A program made the position numbers and the translations under genes. The notes beneath the pieces are model-generated. The model searched no databases. It saw nothing but the letters and a program-made list of their open reading frames with translations, and was not told the origin of the DNA. A stretch of 64,000 nt of DNA from Dastarcus helophoroides (Eukaryota > Arthropoda > Insecta > Coleoptera > Bothrideridae): the NCBI GenBank assembly GCA_028583605.1, contig CM053331.1, positions 17,654,857-17,718,856 of the forward strand, in the 5' to 3' direction. Positions 36,869 to 47,627 of the stretch are shown piece after piece (the first letter of the stretch is position 1; every line of letters begins with the position of its first letter).

Positions 36869-39577
36869 TTGTTAGTTACCATAAGACATAGATGGAAATT
36901 AATCATGGACGTTAATCGCATGTTAGGCGACTTACGAGTAATTCACACGAGGTCAAAAGGTCGCAAAGATTGTTGCGGAAAACCGAAGTCCTATAAGAAA
37001 AGTTTTGCTAAATCCTCAAGGTTATGGATATCAAACAACCATTGTTTTAAATCCAGATAACGAAATATGGAGTATCGTAATAATTTAGTCAACTTACTAT
37101 TAGATTTGGATAATTTTGACGATAATGATACAAACAATGAGTATAGTATGATACGGACTCGCCTACCACATGTGAGAAATCGTTCATCACGCATAAAACC
37201 TGATCATGCTGAACAAGAAAAAATGTTGTTAAATTTAACATCTCGTGGTGACCAATTGGATTATCACCTGCAAACGTTTAACGCCTACGAGTGAGTGGTG
37301 ACTCGACGACGTAGGAATGTCGAACATCTTTAAAAGATTTAAGTAAAAGTCGGAAAGAAAAGCAAAACGCCTCTGCTTCTGCAATAGTTTTTCCACAGCC
37401 AAATTCTACTCCGGAGATACCGACATGTGTAAAACGATATCGAACCTGTATTTGGGGAAATCTTGAGAAACCTTTTCATGATACAAGTTTTAAATGCTCG
37501 ATTTAGACATCTGTCAAACCGTAACCATCAAATTCCGTCAAAAATTATGCTCCAGTTTGGAAGTGGAATATTTCTTACGATGGTCTATCTAGATTGACCG
37601 ATTTCCCAAAAAGACTTAAGAAGTTTCTTTAGCTGAGGAGTTAGTAAAACTCAACTTTTTAGCGTTGCCGTTGAACTTTTTAGAGGTGACTGCCTGCTAT
37701 AATTTAGATCTTTCCAAAATTCACTCAGCATCTGGGATGATTTAGTGAGGAAGCTTAGGGAAACTTTTTTAACATATGACTATGAATAAGGGAATCAAAG
37801 TAAGGAAGTAATGAGCGAAAAGTCTTGTACATATCAGTGATGGCTATCTTTAAACCAGTTAAGCTCAAAGATATCGAAAGTTGAACGGGTTCAAATAATT
37901 AGACGTAATTTGTTACCACAATATCAGTTCTCATTAACACTTTATGAAATCCCGACTTTATCGGATTTAATAAAGGTTATCGGAACATTGAAAAAAGCCA
38001 AAAACCGCTTGTCGTTTTGTTCCAGCTAACTTCTTGAACCACATTTGGCTTATAAGTAGTCTAAAACATAAAACAGAATCACGTTATTGGAATTAGAAAA
38101 TGCTGATTAGCCCACTGAGGTAAACGACCAGAAAGACTTGGCTCCCTTGCAGGAATTAGAAAGTAGTTTTCCTTGTAGGAACACAAAATTGTCTTCTGAG
38201 CTAATATGTTGGTCGCGATAAAGATCATCTCGACGTGCAATGTAAGGTTTCCCAACGACAATATTATTACCGCAGTCATGCACCAGGTGTTTCAATTCGG
38301 ATTTGTACTAATTGCAAGTTGGAAAACTACCAATCAAGATCATTGAAAATCAAGCGGTTTCCTATAAAGGTTCTCGTTCCACCCAACCTATACAACACCA
38401 AATGAAAAATTTTCCAATAAACCAATTTAGTCAGAAAATATTGTTGGATTTCGTACTTTATCACGCTGAATGTGATCAACGATCTTATTTGGAAATAAAT
38501 ATTTAAAAAAATCTCTTTTCTGGGTATTAAATAGCGAAGGTTCCTCCACTGTTTTCGGTGCACTAGGATGTAAATACTTTTTGGACTTAAGTTTAAAGTT
38601 GATCTTATCTGTTAAGAATTCAATTACAGTAGCTAATGGTTTGACTTGTCCCTCCGTAGGAGTATTTGATCTTCCAATCACACATAAACATCGAACTAAG
38701 TTAATTTAAGATATGATAGTTCTCCAATTACCCTTTATGCTAAAATTAGTAACATATTTTTGAAGAACTATGAATGTAATTACAGATTTAAAAAAGAATA
38801 TTTGCCATTTTATGAACGATAATGCTTATTTACCAAAAAAATTAAACTTTGGCGTTCTGGAAAAAACTGTGCTAACAATTGAACCTGGACGAAATGCTGG
38901 AACGAAATTTTAAGATAATGGGAGAACATTTATGATGCATCAAGTCTGTAGAACACAAAATTGTGACTACATCTAAACCGATCAAACAGAGATACTATTT
39001 CGTCTTTCCATATAAACAAGCAATCATTGATAAAAAACTAAAAAAAAATGTTGGATTTAGGGGTAGTAGAACCTTCACATAATGCTTGGTCATCACCAAT
39101 ACTTCTTGTAGCCAAGAAAGATAAAACGCACCGTTTTTGTATTAATTTCTGGAAATTACATGCGATAAGCAAAAAAGGATGCCATTGGACAAGTTGCAAA
39201 ATGCAAAGTTTCTTAGTTCACCAGATATTGATCCGCCTGTTGGAAAGCTTGAAAGAACTAACTGCTTTTACCATCCCGGTAGAGCACATTTTCATTCAAA
39301 AGATTACCCTAGGCAGAGATTAATCAACACCGTATTAGGGGCTGATTTAGACCCATGCTTCCTAGCCTACTTGGAAGATGTGATAATCAACTTTCAAAAA
39401 CTTTTCAGAGTCTCTTATTATATTAGAGCAAGTTTTTGATCATTTAACTCAAGCTGGTCTAACCTTAAAAAGGGAGAAATGTCAATTTTGTCGGCCAAGC
39501 TTAAATATCTTGGTTATGTCGTCGATAGTCAGGTGCTGCATGTAGTTCCCGGAAAAAGGGAAGCGGTTGCATTTTTC
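36869..39577 (+). pseudogene. Ty3/gypsy-type retroelement, gag-protease-RT, degenerate
   Basis: A 2.7-kb plus-strand remnant with many stops and frameshifts. Near 37540-38020 is a gag-like capsid segment (VWKWNISYDG early; ERVQ- and PQYQFSL-like text later). Near 38200-38300 is a CCHC-like zinc knuckle with a frameshift (CW...DHLDVQC). Near 38510-38710 is an aspartic protease remnant where the catalytic DSGASST-type motif has become LNSEGSSTV and is followed by VANGLTCPSVGV. Near 39048-39560 is reverse transcriptase: GVVEPSHNAWSSPILLV at the start, a YLED sequence in place of the catalytic YxDD box, then KLKYLGYVVDS. The domain order is that of Ty3/gypsy pol. RNase H, integrase and envelope are absent; similarity ends abruptly near 39565. 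Confidence 0.85.
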
Positions 39578-39631
39578 TGGCGCCCAACGAGGGGCAAACA
39601 GTTGCAATTTTTCTGGCGCTCAACGTGGAGT
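39578..39631 (+). other. Two tandem tRNA-Lys-type primer-binding-site-like sequences
   Basis: TGGCGCCCAACGAGGGGC (39578-39595) and TGGCGCTCAACGTGGAGT (39614-39631) lie 36 bp apart in a tandem repeat. Both begin with TGGCGC, which is complementary to the tRNA 3' end, and closely match the 3' end of tRNA-Lys as used for priming by several retroelements. They directly follow the broken RT, so this may be a junction with another LTR element's leader. Chance similarity of one unit is unlikely, given the duplicate. Confidence 0.55.
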
Positions 39632-41329
39632 GAGCGGTTAGAAAATATATTTTACTATCTAATAAATGACCAAAATAAACCATTCAGTTTTTGTTTTGTT
39701 TGAGAGCAGTTACTTTTAATTATAGAGCAAAAGCTGTCTGTAAAAATTCCAACCGATAAAGTTACAAAAAAAAAAATGTTTTGAGAACGTTAATATACCA
39801 ATTAGGAAGTTTCCACTAATCAAAAGTAATACCAATTTTAACGTTAGGTAATAGTAAATATTAAACTTAAAAAGTTACTGAAAGATTTATTTCAATATCT
39901 TTAAATTTGAATAAGTTATTACACTTTAAAGTATTTATGGTACAGGCAACTCGGCAAAGGCTTAGTGTGAATTCAATGAATTGTTTTACTTTGTGGTTGT
40001 CGAGAAATAATCGACAATGGAATAAGATTTTATTCGTGCTGATTCAAAAAATTTACGGAAAGTGGATATAGCTATGATTATGGATTTTATTTTTTCTTTT
40101 AAATAATCCACTATATACCAGTGCTGAGCAAAACTTTTAAAGTAAACAGACTATTTTACTATTTTCTTAGGAATTTTGAACTGATTATACTTATATAAAT
40201 TGTTAGTTTAAAATTATGAAGAAGTACTCCTATATATGAAAAATATTATTGTTAAATTTTTTAAGAGTTAAGAATGGATGGTTTAACATACACTGTGTCT
40301 CAAGATAGTACTGAAGAGGGGTTTCTTTTTTATTTGTGGATTTACGAGAAAAAATCATTGTTTATAAAAGCTCCTGCTTGACCTTAGATCACAATAATAA
40401 TTTTCAAATAATTGAGCTCCCTATATAAAAAACCACTAAAAAAATGTCATTTTCGGTTATTTAAGATTAAGCAGGAATTTTTATAAAAAATGACTTTTTC
40501 TCATAAAACCACAAATAAAAAATATCCCCCTTCAGTTCTCTATCGTGGGACACACTGTAGAATTGACAAAAATCACCCCTGTGAGTATATATAGTATTCG
40601 AGTATAATAGTATTCTAAGCAATTCAAATTGATTAGTGTACAGTAATTGTTTTTTAAGAAATCGCTATGTATTTAGTTAGAGGTATAGTGATGTGACTGT
40701 TATGCATTATGTCGATATCAATGTTTGGTTTTGAGGTTTATTTTATGTAAGAACGATTTATTTACAAAAATATTATTTATGTTTAAGGGCGATAAAAACT
40801 ATTATTTATTTCTTTGTAAAATTAAATAGTTTCGTGGTGGCAGATCCGGAAGAACACGCATGGACGGTAAGAGACAACAATATTTCTACATTTAGAAACA
40901 ATAAATATTTATATGAGCAAGCTTTTGCACTCATTTTTTGCTGGTTATTATTTAGGGCAAAATAACGATTGTTTTCAACAAGAACAAGTGCAGCGAAGTG
41001 TTAACTGAAAGAGCACAGCAAAGACAAGGCGACTTTAGGCGATCCAGCCTCCTATCATGTTTTATGACGTCACAGATGTTTTCAGCGCGAAATTGAGAGA
41101 ACGTAACAAATTTCAACTTCATAGAAGTCAGCCATTTTTAAAGATATTTGAAAAAAAAATCTGGTCGTTTTATAATTGTTAGGACAATAATTAAGCGTAC
41201 TTTGAAAAAATGGAAACTTCCTGATTGACATTGAAAAAAAAGTTTTTGTGTCTGCTCGGAAATTGTTAGGTTATTCATAATACGCCCAGTTCCGGTCAAC
41301 TTTTTGAACACTAATTGAACCAGTCGAGT
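39632..41329. other. No recognisable gene
   Basis: AT-rich. Two inverted stretches near 40300-40560 (GAAGAGGGGTTTCTTTTTTA against TAAAAAATATCCCCCTTC) may form a diverged palindrome. Nothing else is supported. Confidence 0.35.
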
Positions 41330-41850
41330 TAAATCCTAAAATTAGTACCAAAAGGTAGCAATTAAAAAAAATATATTGAAAAATATGTTTCTGTCTCACT
41401 AAATTCCGTTACAATGTTTTGAAACAAGCATTTTAAGAAGGATTTTTTTGACCTTACTATAGCCATTAAGTAACAGCTTAAAATATTTACCATAAAGTCA
41501 CATCTATAAAGTTATATTGAAAAATGCTTTTGTGCCTCATTAAGTCCTGTTACGTTTTGGCACAAAAAAAATTATTTCATTTTAGACTGTTACTGTATAC
41601 ACCGAGTTACAAGTTAACTTACTACCTCTTGGTAGTAATTATAAAGTTATATTGAAAATCATGTTTGTGCCTTATTTAATCTTGTTACAATGTTTGGGCG
41701 AAAACATTTTTAAGTTTTTTTTTTTGAACCGTTACTACACCTATCGAGTCGCGGCTTAAAGTTAGTTGCCAAATAAATGCTCAGATTATTTTAATGAAAT
41801 ATTTATTTGCGCCCCGTCTCAGCCTGTCCGAACCAGTTTGGTTCGAAGAT
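41330..41850 (+). repeat. Diverged tandem array, 135-141-bp period
   Basis: Four units are phased by TATATTGAAAA-type words at 41372, 41513, 41648 and a degenerate one near 41786. After each comes a TGTGCCTCATTAA-like stretch, a GTTAC word and a poorly conserved T-rich part. It is satellite-like and old. Confidence 0.7.
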
Positions 41851-42529
41851 GAACTCGCGCCTCTTTTGCTTGATGACCTTATCAGAGCAAAGACTAAGAG
41901 TTTGGAAACCAAAAACCGGTTTCGATCTTATGAGATCTCGTCAGTTTGATATATCCTACCCGAATGCTGACAAAGGTTCCGGTAAGTAGATGATATAAAA
42001 TCAATGGACATCCTCCTTGTGACTCCCAAGTACCGCTACCTATTGGTTCACAAAGAAATTTTGGACAACTGGTGTTTTCATAGAAGAGGAAGATGAAAGA
42101 CAATGTAATGATTAAAATACAAAAGGAATTAAACATTATTAAATAATATTATTAAAGAATAAATATAATACATAGATAATAATTTTCAGCAAATGTTTTC
42201 TTTTTTGTTTATTCATTTAATTATAGGTTGTACTTAAAAACATGTAATAAATTACTATTATATGTCACAAATAGCAATTAACATTTACTAATGATATTGT
42301 CTACACTTTCATTAACAAATACTTCTACAATATACAATGTGTTTAAAAAATTGGTACAAAACTTCAGGAGGTAAAAGTACAACCAAAATTACTAAAAAAA
42401 GTTTTTATAAATATAGAGCCTACTCAGCACCGTCACTAAGATATAGCCCTCGGAGAGAGGTTATGTCACTTGACTTTGTTTTGAATAATTGTGTTTTTTT
42501 GTGGAACGGACTGGTCCTTTGTTATCTTC
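41851..42529. other. No recognisable gene
   Basis: AT-rich. ACAATGTGTTTAAAAAATTG (near 42334) resembles insect element ends of the ACAGGGTG class. The frame 42337-42654 runs into the PLE 3' end and is not a gene. Confidence 0.35.
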
Positions 42530-42739
42530 AAAAATTAAAATACAAATCTTTTCCCCTGAAACCAAGAAAGATTAAAAAACACAACAAAGGTTGCTCTAAC
42601 TCGATAGCCAAGCTGTCATCTTACGAGAGATACTATCACCTAATCTTAAAATGAACCCTTATAAACTAAGAATATTTACTTCTGATGATCGACCGCATCC
42701 GAGCGTGCATGGCGTAGTGTCACAATTCCTTACTTATCA

Positions 42740-43526
42740 ACCTTAACTATTTTTAACAGAGATGAGTGGCCCAAAGGCCCAGTGCAACCATTCATAAGAT
42801 TGTCTCCAGCCTTGGGGATGGCTCGGCCTTCACATGCATTTAACACAGAATTCTTATTTACTACTCTTAACAGTTTAATATTATTATCTATCCTAGGGTC
42901 TGTTAGCTGTAATAATATATATTAGTTTAATATTTGTCTGCCAGAATGGCAAAATTTCACAATGTGTCTAACCTATATAAACTATATCTATGTTGCATGC
43001 GCGCCGCGCCATACGCTAAATAAATAAATCTCTCCTATGATCTAATTCAAAAGCATGCGAGTCAGACCTGACTTCTCAGTTTTTCCGTACCTCAAATAAG
43101 CCAAATGCTCCTGTAGTCGGATTTTAAGAGATCGTCTAGTCCGTCCGACGTACTTTTGAGAACAATCTTTACAGGAAATTTGGTAAATGCCGAACTTGCC
43201 CGTTTGCTTTCCTTTATCCTTCAAACGAGCCAAAAGCAAGTTTAATTTGCCGTTAGAACTGTAAACAACCCGAAAGCCTTGTTTTCGTAAAATTTCACTT
43301 AAACATGCGTAAAAGAAGGTTCAAATTAAGACAAACTTAAAGTTTTTGTTTTCGTCAGCCCGAAAAGTGGTATTTCTCAATTGACATTTGAATTTTTTTT
43401 TATTAATAACTTTATAAATAATATTTGCACCGAACCCATTACCTTCAGCTATATGTTTAGCTGATCTTCCTTTCCAAATCTTTCTCTATTAAGAGGAAAA
43501 CTCACAAGGCGATGGGTAAGGAAGTT
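42740..43526 (-). pseudogene. PLE reverse transcriptase C-terminus with GIY-YIG endonuclease, broken
   Basis: The upstream part (43526-43300) has HKMANFLTHRLVSFPLNRE-like text, typical of the stretch that follows RT in PLEs. Then come GFRVVYSSNGK and, at 43239-43042, an open frame with the endonuclease: GIYQISCKDC (GIY motif plus a Cys pair), KYVGRT (YIG-equivalent) and RRSLKIRLQEHL. Endonuclease of this type nicks target DNA for PLE insertion. The reading frame is broken by stops and by the 132-bp insertion, after which NSVLNACE-like text continues. It is not functional. Confidence 0.8.
42896..43027 (+). mobile_element. 132-bp SINE-like insertion in the PLE
   Basis: The insert starts GGGTCTGTTAGCTG and ends in an AAAT-type tail (CTAAATAAATAAA). 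It is flanked by ATCTATCCTA (42886-42895) and ATCTCTCCTA (43028-43037), which match at 9 of 10 positions. Comparison with copies B and C shows that the PLE is continuous across the site when this segment is removed. It is short for a SINE and could be a truncated retroposon. No pol III box was verified. Confidence 0.6.
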
Positions 43527-43545
43527 TGCCATTTTATGTTGTATA

Positions 43546-44730
43546 TGTTACGGCTAAAATGGATACTTTGTTAGTTTTGAAAATAACCAGTTTGTTTTTA
43601 AAATAACTAACTAAGCTGCTATTTTGAAGAAATCAGCCGTTTTTAGCAAAATAGCAGATGATCAGTTGATAGTTTAGAAACTCAATATGCAAACTATCTT
43701 CTTATTATAGTTAAAATGGGAATTTCAAGTAAGTTTAATATAATAGCGGCTAGTTTTGATACTAACCAAAAACTTGCAAAATTTATTTTAGTCTATGTTA
43801 ATATGAGTACTTTGGTATTTTAAATAGGCCACGATTTACGATCAAATTTCATTTTATTCTAAATGTGAGACAAATCCTTATTCTAAATATTTTAATTTAC
43901 CATAAAAATAACAAATAAGTGATTGATTTGGAGGCATTTATTGTTTGTTGTATTTTAATGTCAAATAGAATTGTCTAGTTTCCAAATTAAAGCACGGGGT
44001 ACAGTAATAAATAACTCTTATTCACTAAAAAAATGCTGATTATCTTCGCCCAAGAATTCGGAAAGTTTTAAAAATTGTAAATTTAGTTCCGTCAGCGATA
44101 AAGCTTGAACTGTCAAAAACCAGAAATATTTGCAAGTTAGGCAAAGCACAGGTCAAATAATTAAAAAGTCGAAAATATTTCACACAAATTAGGACAGCTG
44201 ATAGCCCTATCTAGAGCTGACGTATTTACATTTATTGTTATACACCTTTTGCTACATTGACATTTAACGTAATCCTGATTACTTCTTGATACTTACACAG
44301 TTTCAATTGACAGCAATTTTTGAATGTAAACGAAATAATTCTTAACTAACTTACACATAACTTTACTCCTGCTATTTGAGATTCTAGTTTTCAGTTGTAG
44401 CTTATCCGTTTAGTTAGTTTTTGAACTAACTAGTAAACTTGCTATTTTGGGTGAACGATTGCATTAACCGTATGAGCTAATAGTACGAAATGTTAGCATG
44501 CAAAGTTAACAAAACACTTGGTTAATGCGAAAACAATCACATAAAATATATAAATAAACCAAAGCAAATAATTAGTTTGCATACTAACCAGGTAGTTTCT
44601 AAACTCCCAATTTAGCATCCGCTACTTTGTTGGAAATGGCTGATTTCTTTAAAATAGCAGCTAATTCAGTATGTTTGCAAACTAGCTGGTTAGTTTTAAA
44701 ACTAACCAAGTATTCACTTTAGCCGTAACA
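43546..44730. mobile_element. 1.19-kb TIR element between PLE copies
   Basis: The ends TGTTACGGCTAAA and the inverse begin inverted repeats of about 160 bp, which share GTTAGTTTT, TAGCTGCTATTTT, AAGAAATCAGCC and GTTTAGAAACT. TATA on both sides (43542-43545 and 44731-44734) could be a 4-bp target-site duplication. No transposase frame is seen. The superfamily is uncertain. Confidence 0.75.
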
Positions 44731-44739
44731 TATATAATG

Positions 44740-45450
44740 GTTAGAATTGGAAGTTATATACCGGAAGGTACTGGTTTCTTTCCTGTATATATCAAATTCT
44801 AATCTATTTCTATTCCTAATAACTTAAGTATCTAAAAACGGTAATGTTCGTTCTTACAGTTCTAAAGGCAAATTAAATTCGCTTTTGGGTAGTTTGAAGG
44901 ATAAAGTAAAGCAAACGGACAAGTCCGGTATTTACCAAATTTCCTGTAACGATTGTCTTCAAAAGTACGCCGGATAGACTAGACGATCTCTTAAAATCCG
45001 ACTGAAGGAGCATTTGGCTCGTTTGAGGTACAAAAGAACTGAGAAGTTAGGTGTGGTCCGACATGCTTTTTAATTAGATCATAAAATAAATAATAATATT
45101 AAACTGCTAAGGGTAGTAAATACGAATTCTATGTTAAATGCAAGTGAAAGCTTATCCATCCATAAAGCTGAAGACAACTTTATGAATGGTTGCACTGGGC
45201 CTGTAAGCCGCTTATCTCTGTAAAAAATAGTTAAGATTGATAGATAGGGAATTGTGACACTAAGACATGCGCGTTTGGGTGTGATGGATCATGCACGAAG
45301 TAAATATTCTTATTAGTTTATAAGGATTAAGTGTTAATATCTCTCTGAAGATCATAGCTTGGCTATCGAAACGCGTTAGAACAACCTTAATTGTGTTTTT
45401 TAATCTTTTTTGGTTTCAGAGGACAAGATTTGTATTTCAGTTTTTAAATA
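44740..45450 (+). mobile_element. Penelope-like element copy B, 3' part
   Basis: Plus-strand copy, head-to-head with copy A across the TIR element. Coding begins near 44856; the non-coding 3' end extends to about 45450 (TTTTTTAATCTTTTTTGG, then TTTCAGAGGACAAG). Confidence 0.75.
44856..45240 (+). pseudogene. PLE GIY-YIG endonuclease remnant, copy B
   Basis: The translation aligns end to end with copy A: SGIYQISCNDC, then KYAG followed by an in-frame stop, then TRRSLKIRLKEHLARLRY. A C-terminal LLRVVNTNSMLNASESL segment and a KIVKID tail follow. Stops within the endonuclease and before LDHK make it non-functional. Confidence 0.75.
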
Positions 45451-46982
45451 ATTGTCTTTATAATGTAATAACCATATGCTAAGGGTTTTAATTTCTATCA
45501 ATTTAATCAAAATAGGTTTTAACTAAGGTAAATTTTTCAACTAAAATTGACATAAATTTGTAAATATTTTTTTTTATTTCTTTGAATTATCAAGCAAACG
45601 ATATTATTTTTTAATGAAATAAACTATTTTTGAGAAAAAATGGCTTTATATTATTTTTGTCTCTCTTTTAGAAAAACTCCTTAAAATAGTAAAGAGAAAT
45701 TAGAGATAAATAAAAATTGAATATTAACACAAAAAAGTTAAGAAATGCCGCAATAAAACTCGATGGGTATAGTATCAGACAAAAAAAATTTTAAATATTG
45801 TGCCAAAACGTAATAGGATTTAGTCAGACATTCTCACAGCAGATGGAAAATTCGTTTTCTGAATTACGACTTGTCTCTTTTTTTCCAGAATGGTACTCAT
45901 CATTTTACCAGGAGCTTTATTAGCTTTTCCTAACCTAAATCTTAATAGTTTTTAAAATATTTTAATTTTTTTAGAAAATATACATTTTTTGTATTCAACA
46001 AAAACTTGATATTTTTTAGACCATAAAGTGTAAAACTAGATTTTTGCGAATTGCTTGGCTACCTAACAATGTCTTAGAGCTGCTGATTATCAGTAAGTAT
46101 ATGTAATTTTTATGGAGAAATATTGTAACATATATTTTGCTAAAGAGTCACTGACTATTCAAAAAATAAAACTTTCAATTGTTAAAGGAATTAAAAATAT
46201 GACCATTATAACTTTTCAGTAAACTATTTGTTTAGAAAATTGATTAGAAATTTGTTGGCTTAATATTTAACCATTAATTATTCCACTGAAAATGTGATAA
46301 TTGCTAAACTAAAACCTAGGTAACATTTCTCCTGATCAACTTTTCTTGTTAGAATTTGTATACATGGCGATGTTTTTAAAACATGGGAAAAGTAAGGATC
46401 CGAAGGATTCTTCAAAGCTGAGAAACTTTGTTACTTAGTTAAATCTTAGATTTGGAACTCGCATACTAAAGGAAAAGGGCGAGCCCAAATAGGCCAAAAG
46501 TCGAGAGAAGCTGCAGCTTACTCAACGCAGGCTCGGATTTCCTTATTAAACTTTCCAAGTAATTACAAAGTATTATTAATTTTAATATGTCTTCTTCGTT
46601 TTTAGATGATATTAAGATTAGGGTCTAGATTAATTAATTCGAAAGGATTTCTTAAAGTGGTTCCCTTCTAAGCGTAAACCTTTATGCGTTTACTGTTAAT
46701 GACCCGGACTAATCGCTATCCAAAATTTTATTTATGTTGGAATTAAAATTTTTTGGCGATAAGAAGCAAAGTTTAATTAAAATCTTAAAGTATTAAGCTT
46801 AAATAGATATTGGCTGAAAAGTGAATAATTATCTTACAATAGAGTCAGATTTGCTTTGTTTTCTTTGAACTATATTATATTCAGCAAGGATGATAAATTT
46901 TTCTCAGAATAATTCACATAGGATCGTCACGAGATTCATCAGAAATTTACTTGGAGTACTTGAGCACAATATAAACATAACC
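45451..46982. other. No recognisable gene
   Basis: AT-rich with no frame of note. It ends at the LINE insertion. Confidence 0.35.
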
Positions 46983-46993
46983 GACAACTGAGT

Positions 46994-47242
46994 CATCATC
47001 ATCATCATAAAACGCTAAGACAATGCGTCAACGCGCCTTACTACATGACAAACGAGCAAATCCACAACGATCTGAAGATTCCAACGCTTATGGAACACAT
47101 CAAAACACTAGCCACAAAAACGTATGCAAAAATGCAGAATCATACAAACATACAGATCTCTGAAATAACAGATTACGAAGATACCACGGAAAGTAGGCAC
47201 AAAAGGCCCAGACAGATTCTACAAAAGATGAACAGAAACTAA
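46994..47242 (+). pseudogene. LINE ORF2 C-terminus
   Basis: The frame is open from the 5' junction to TAA (47240-47242). NAPYYMTNEQIHNDLKIP, followed by a helical segment (LMEHIKTLATKTYAKMQ), is the conserved C-terminal block after the RT in jockey-group non-LTR retrotransposons (N-A-P-W/Y-Y, then H-x-D-L-x-I-P). The first residues are a His run coded by the CAT repeat. The RT and endonuclease are missing because of 5' truncation. No internal stop is present in what remains. Confidence 0.8.
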
Positions 47243-47257
47243 ACGATAATCACCGTT

Positions 47258-47517
47258 GTTAGTCGTACCAATGAAGGTGGATTGAGTAGCTTTCAATTGG
47301 TGCGACAACACGCAACCGAGGGTCGCTTATCGACGAAGGTGAATTGAGTAGCTTTCGCCCGGTAAATGATCTCTCGCTAGCGCACCTAACAACACGAGCG
47401 CGGTCGACGGCACGCGCTAAAGAAGGTGGACCGAGTAGCTTTCCTTAGAGCGACTGCTGTCGATCACGGACGCCTGCCATCGGAGGTGAATTGAGTAGCT
47501 TTCGATCGGCGGTCTCC
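47258..47517 (+). ncRNA. Array of four conserved-apex RNA hairpins in a LINE 3' UTR
   Basis: Each hairpin has an apex made of a 5-nt strand GRAGG, a 12-nt loop TGRAYYGAGTAG and a closing strand CTTTC. Apices start at 47273, 47335, 47422 and 47482. The lower stems have different sequences but still pair. HP1 (47258-47309): GTCGTACCAAT with ATTGGTGCGAC, one bulged A on each side. HP2 (47328-47364): weaker, with bulges. HP3 (47406-47461): GACGGCA with TGCTGTC, CGC with GCG, CTAA with TTAG. HP4 (47468-47517): GGA with TCC, GCC with GGC. The pattern (conserved apex, changing but complementary stems) points to selection on RNA structure. It lies between a LINE stop codon and the insertion's 3' end, so RT recognition, nuclear export or host-protein binding are candidates. 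Confidence 0.75.
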
Positions 47518-47627
47518 GCAGCTCACAAAATTATCAACACAGTAATGTTCACTAAAAGACGGCGGTCAAAGGAACGAAAGTTTCGGAACCGCGTTAAACT
47601 ACCAAAGAACCATGATGACAACTGAGT

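Larger units (their letters stand above)
42530..43526 (-). mobile_element. Penelope-like element copy A, 3' part
   Basis: On the minus strand this copy runs from about 43526, through the end of an RT-linker region and a GIY-YIG domain, to a conserved non-coding 3' end (TTTTTTAATCTTTCTTGG, then TTTCAGGGGA). The same 3' end is found in copies B (45420) and C (49530). It is interrupted by a 132-bp insertion at 42896-43027. Confidence 0.75.
46994..47616 (+). mobile_element. 5'-truncated jockey-group LINE with an 11-bp TSD
   Basis: A perfect 11-bp direct repeat GACAACTGAGT lies at 46983-46993 and 47617-47627, precisely bracketing the insert. The 5' junction is (CAT)5. The coding end (to 47242) is followed by a GC-richer 3' UTR of about 370 bp with four hairpins (47258-47517) and a fifth possible stem near 47553-47593 (GCGGTC against AACCGC). 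The intact TSD suggests a fairly recent target-primed insertion. Confidence 0.85.

Noticed and set aside
38327..38681. Minus-strand frames of 78 and 84 codons
   Set aside because: They are antisense to the gypsy zinc-knuckle and protease remnants.
39578..39631. tRNA gene
   Set aside because: Only the last 18 nt of tRNA-Lys are matched (as complement); there is no clover-leaf.
39501..39683. 60-codon minus-strand frame
   Set aside because: Antisense to RT and the primer-binding-site-like repeats.
42337..42654. 105-codon plus-strand frame
   Set aside because: Its second half is the PLE 3' end read antisense.
47258..47517. CRISPR-like array (22-bp repeats with spacers)
   Set aside because: Eukaryotic LINE context, spacings of 60-87 bp are irregular, the flanks pair with each other as stems, and no cas genes are present.
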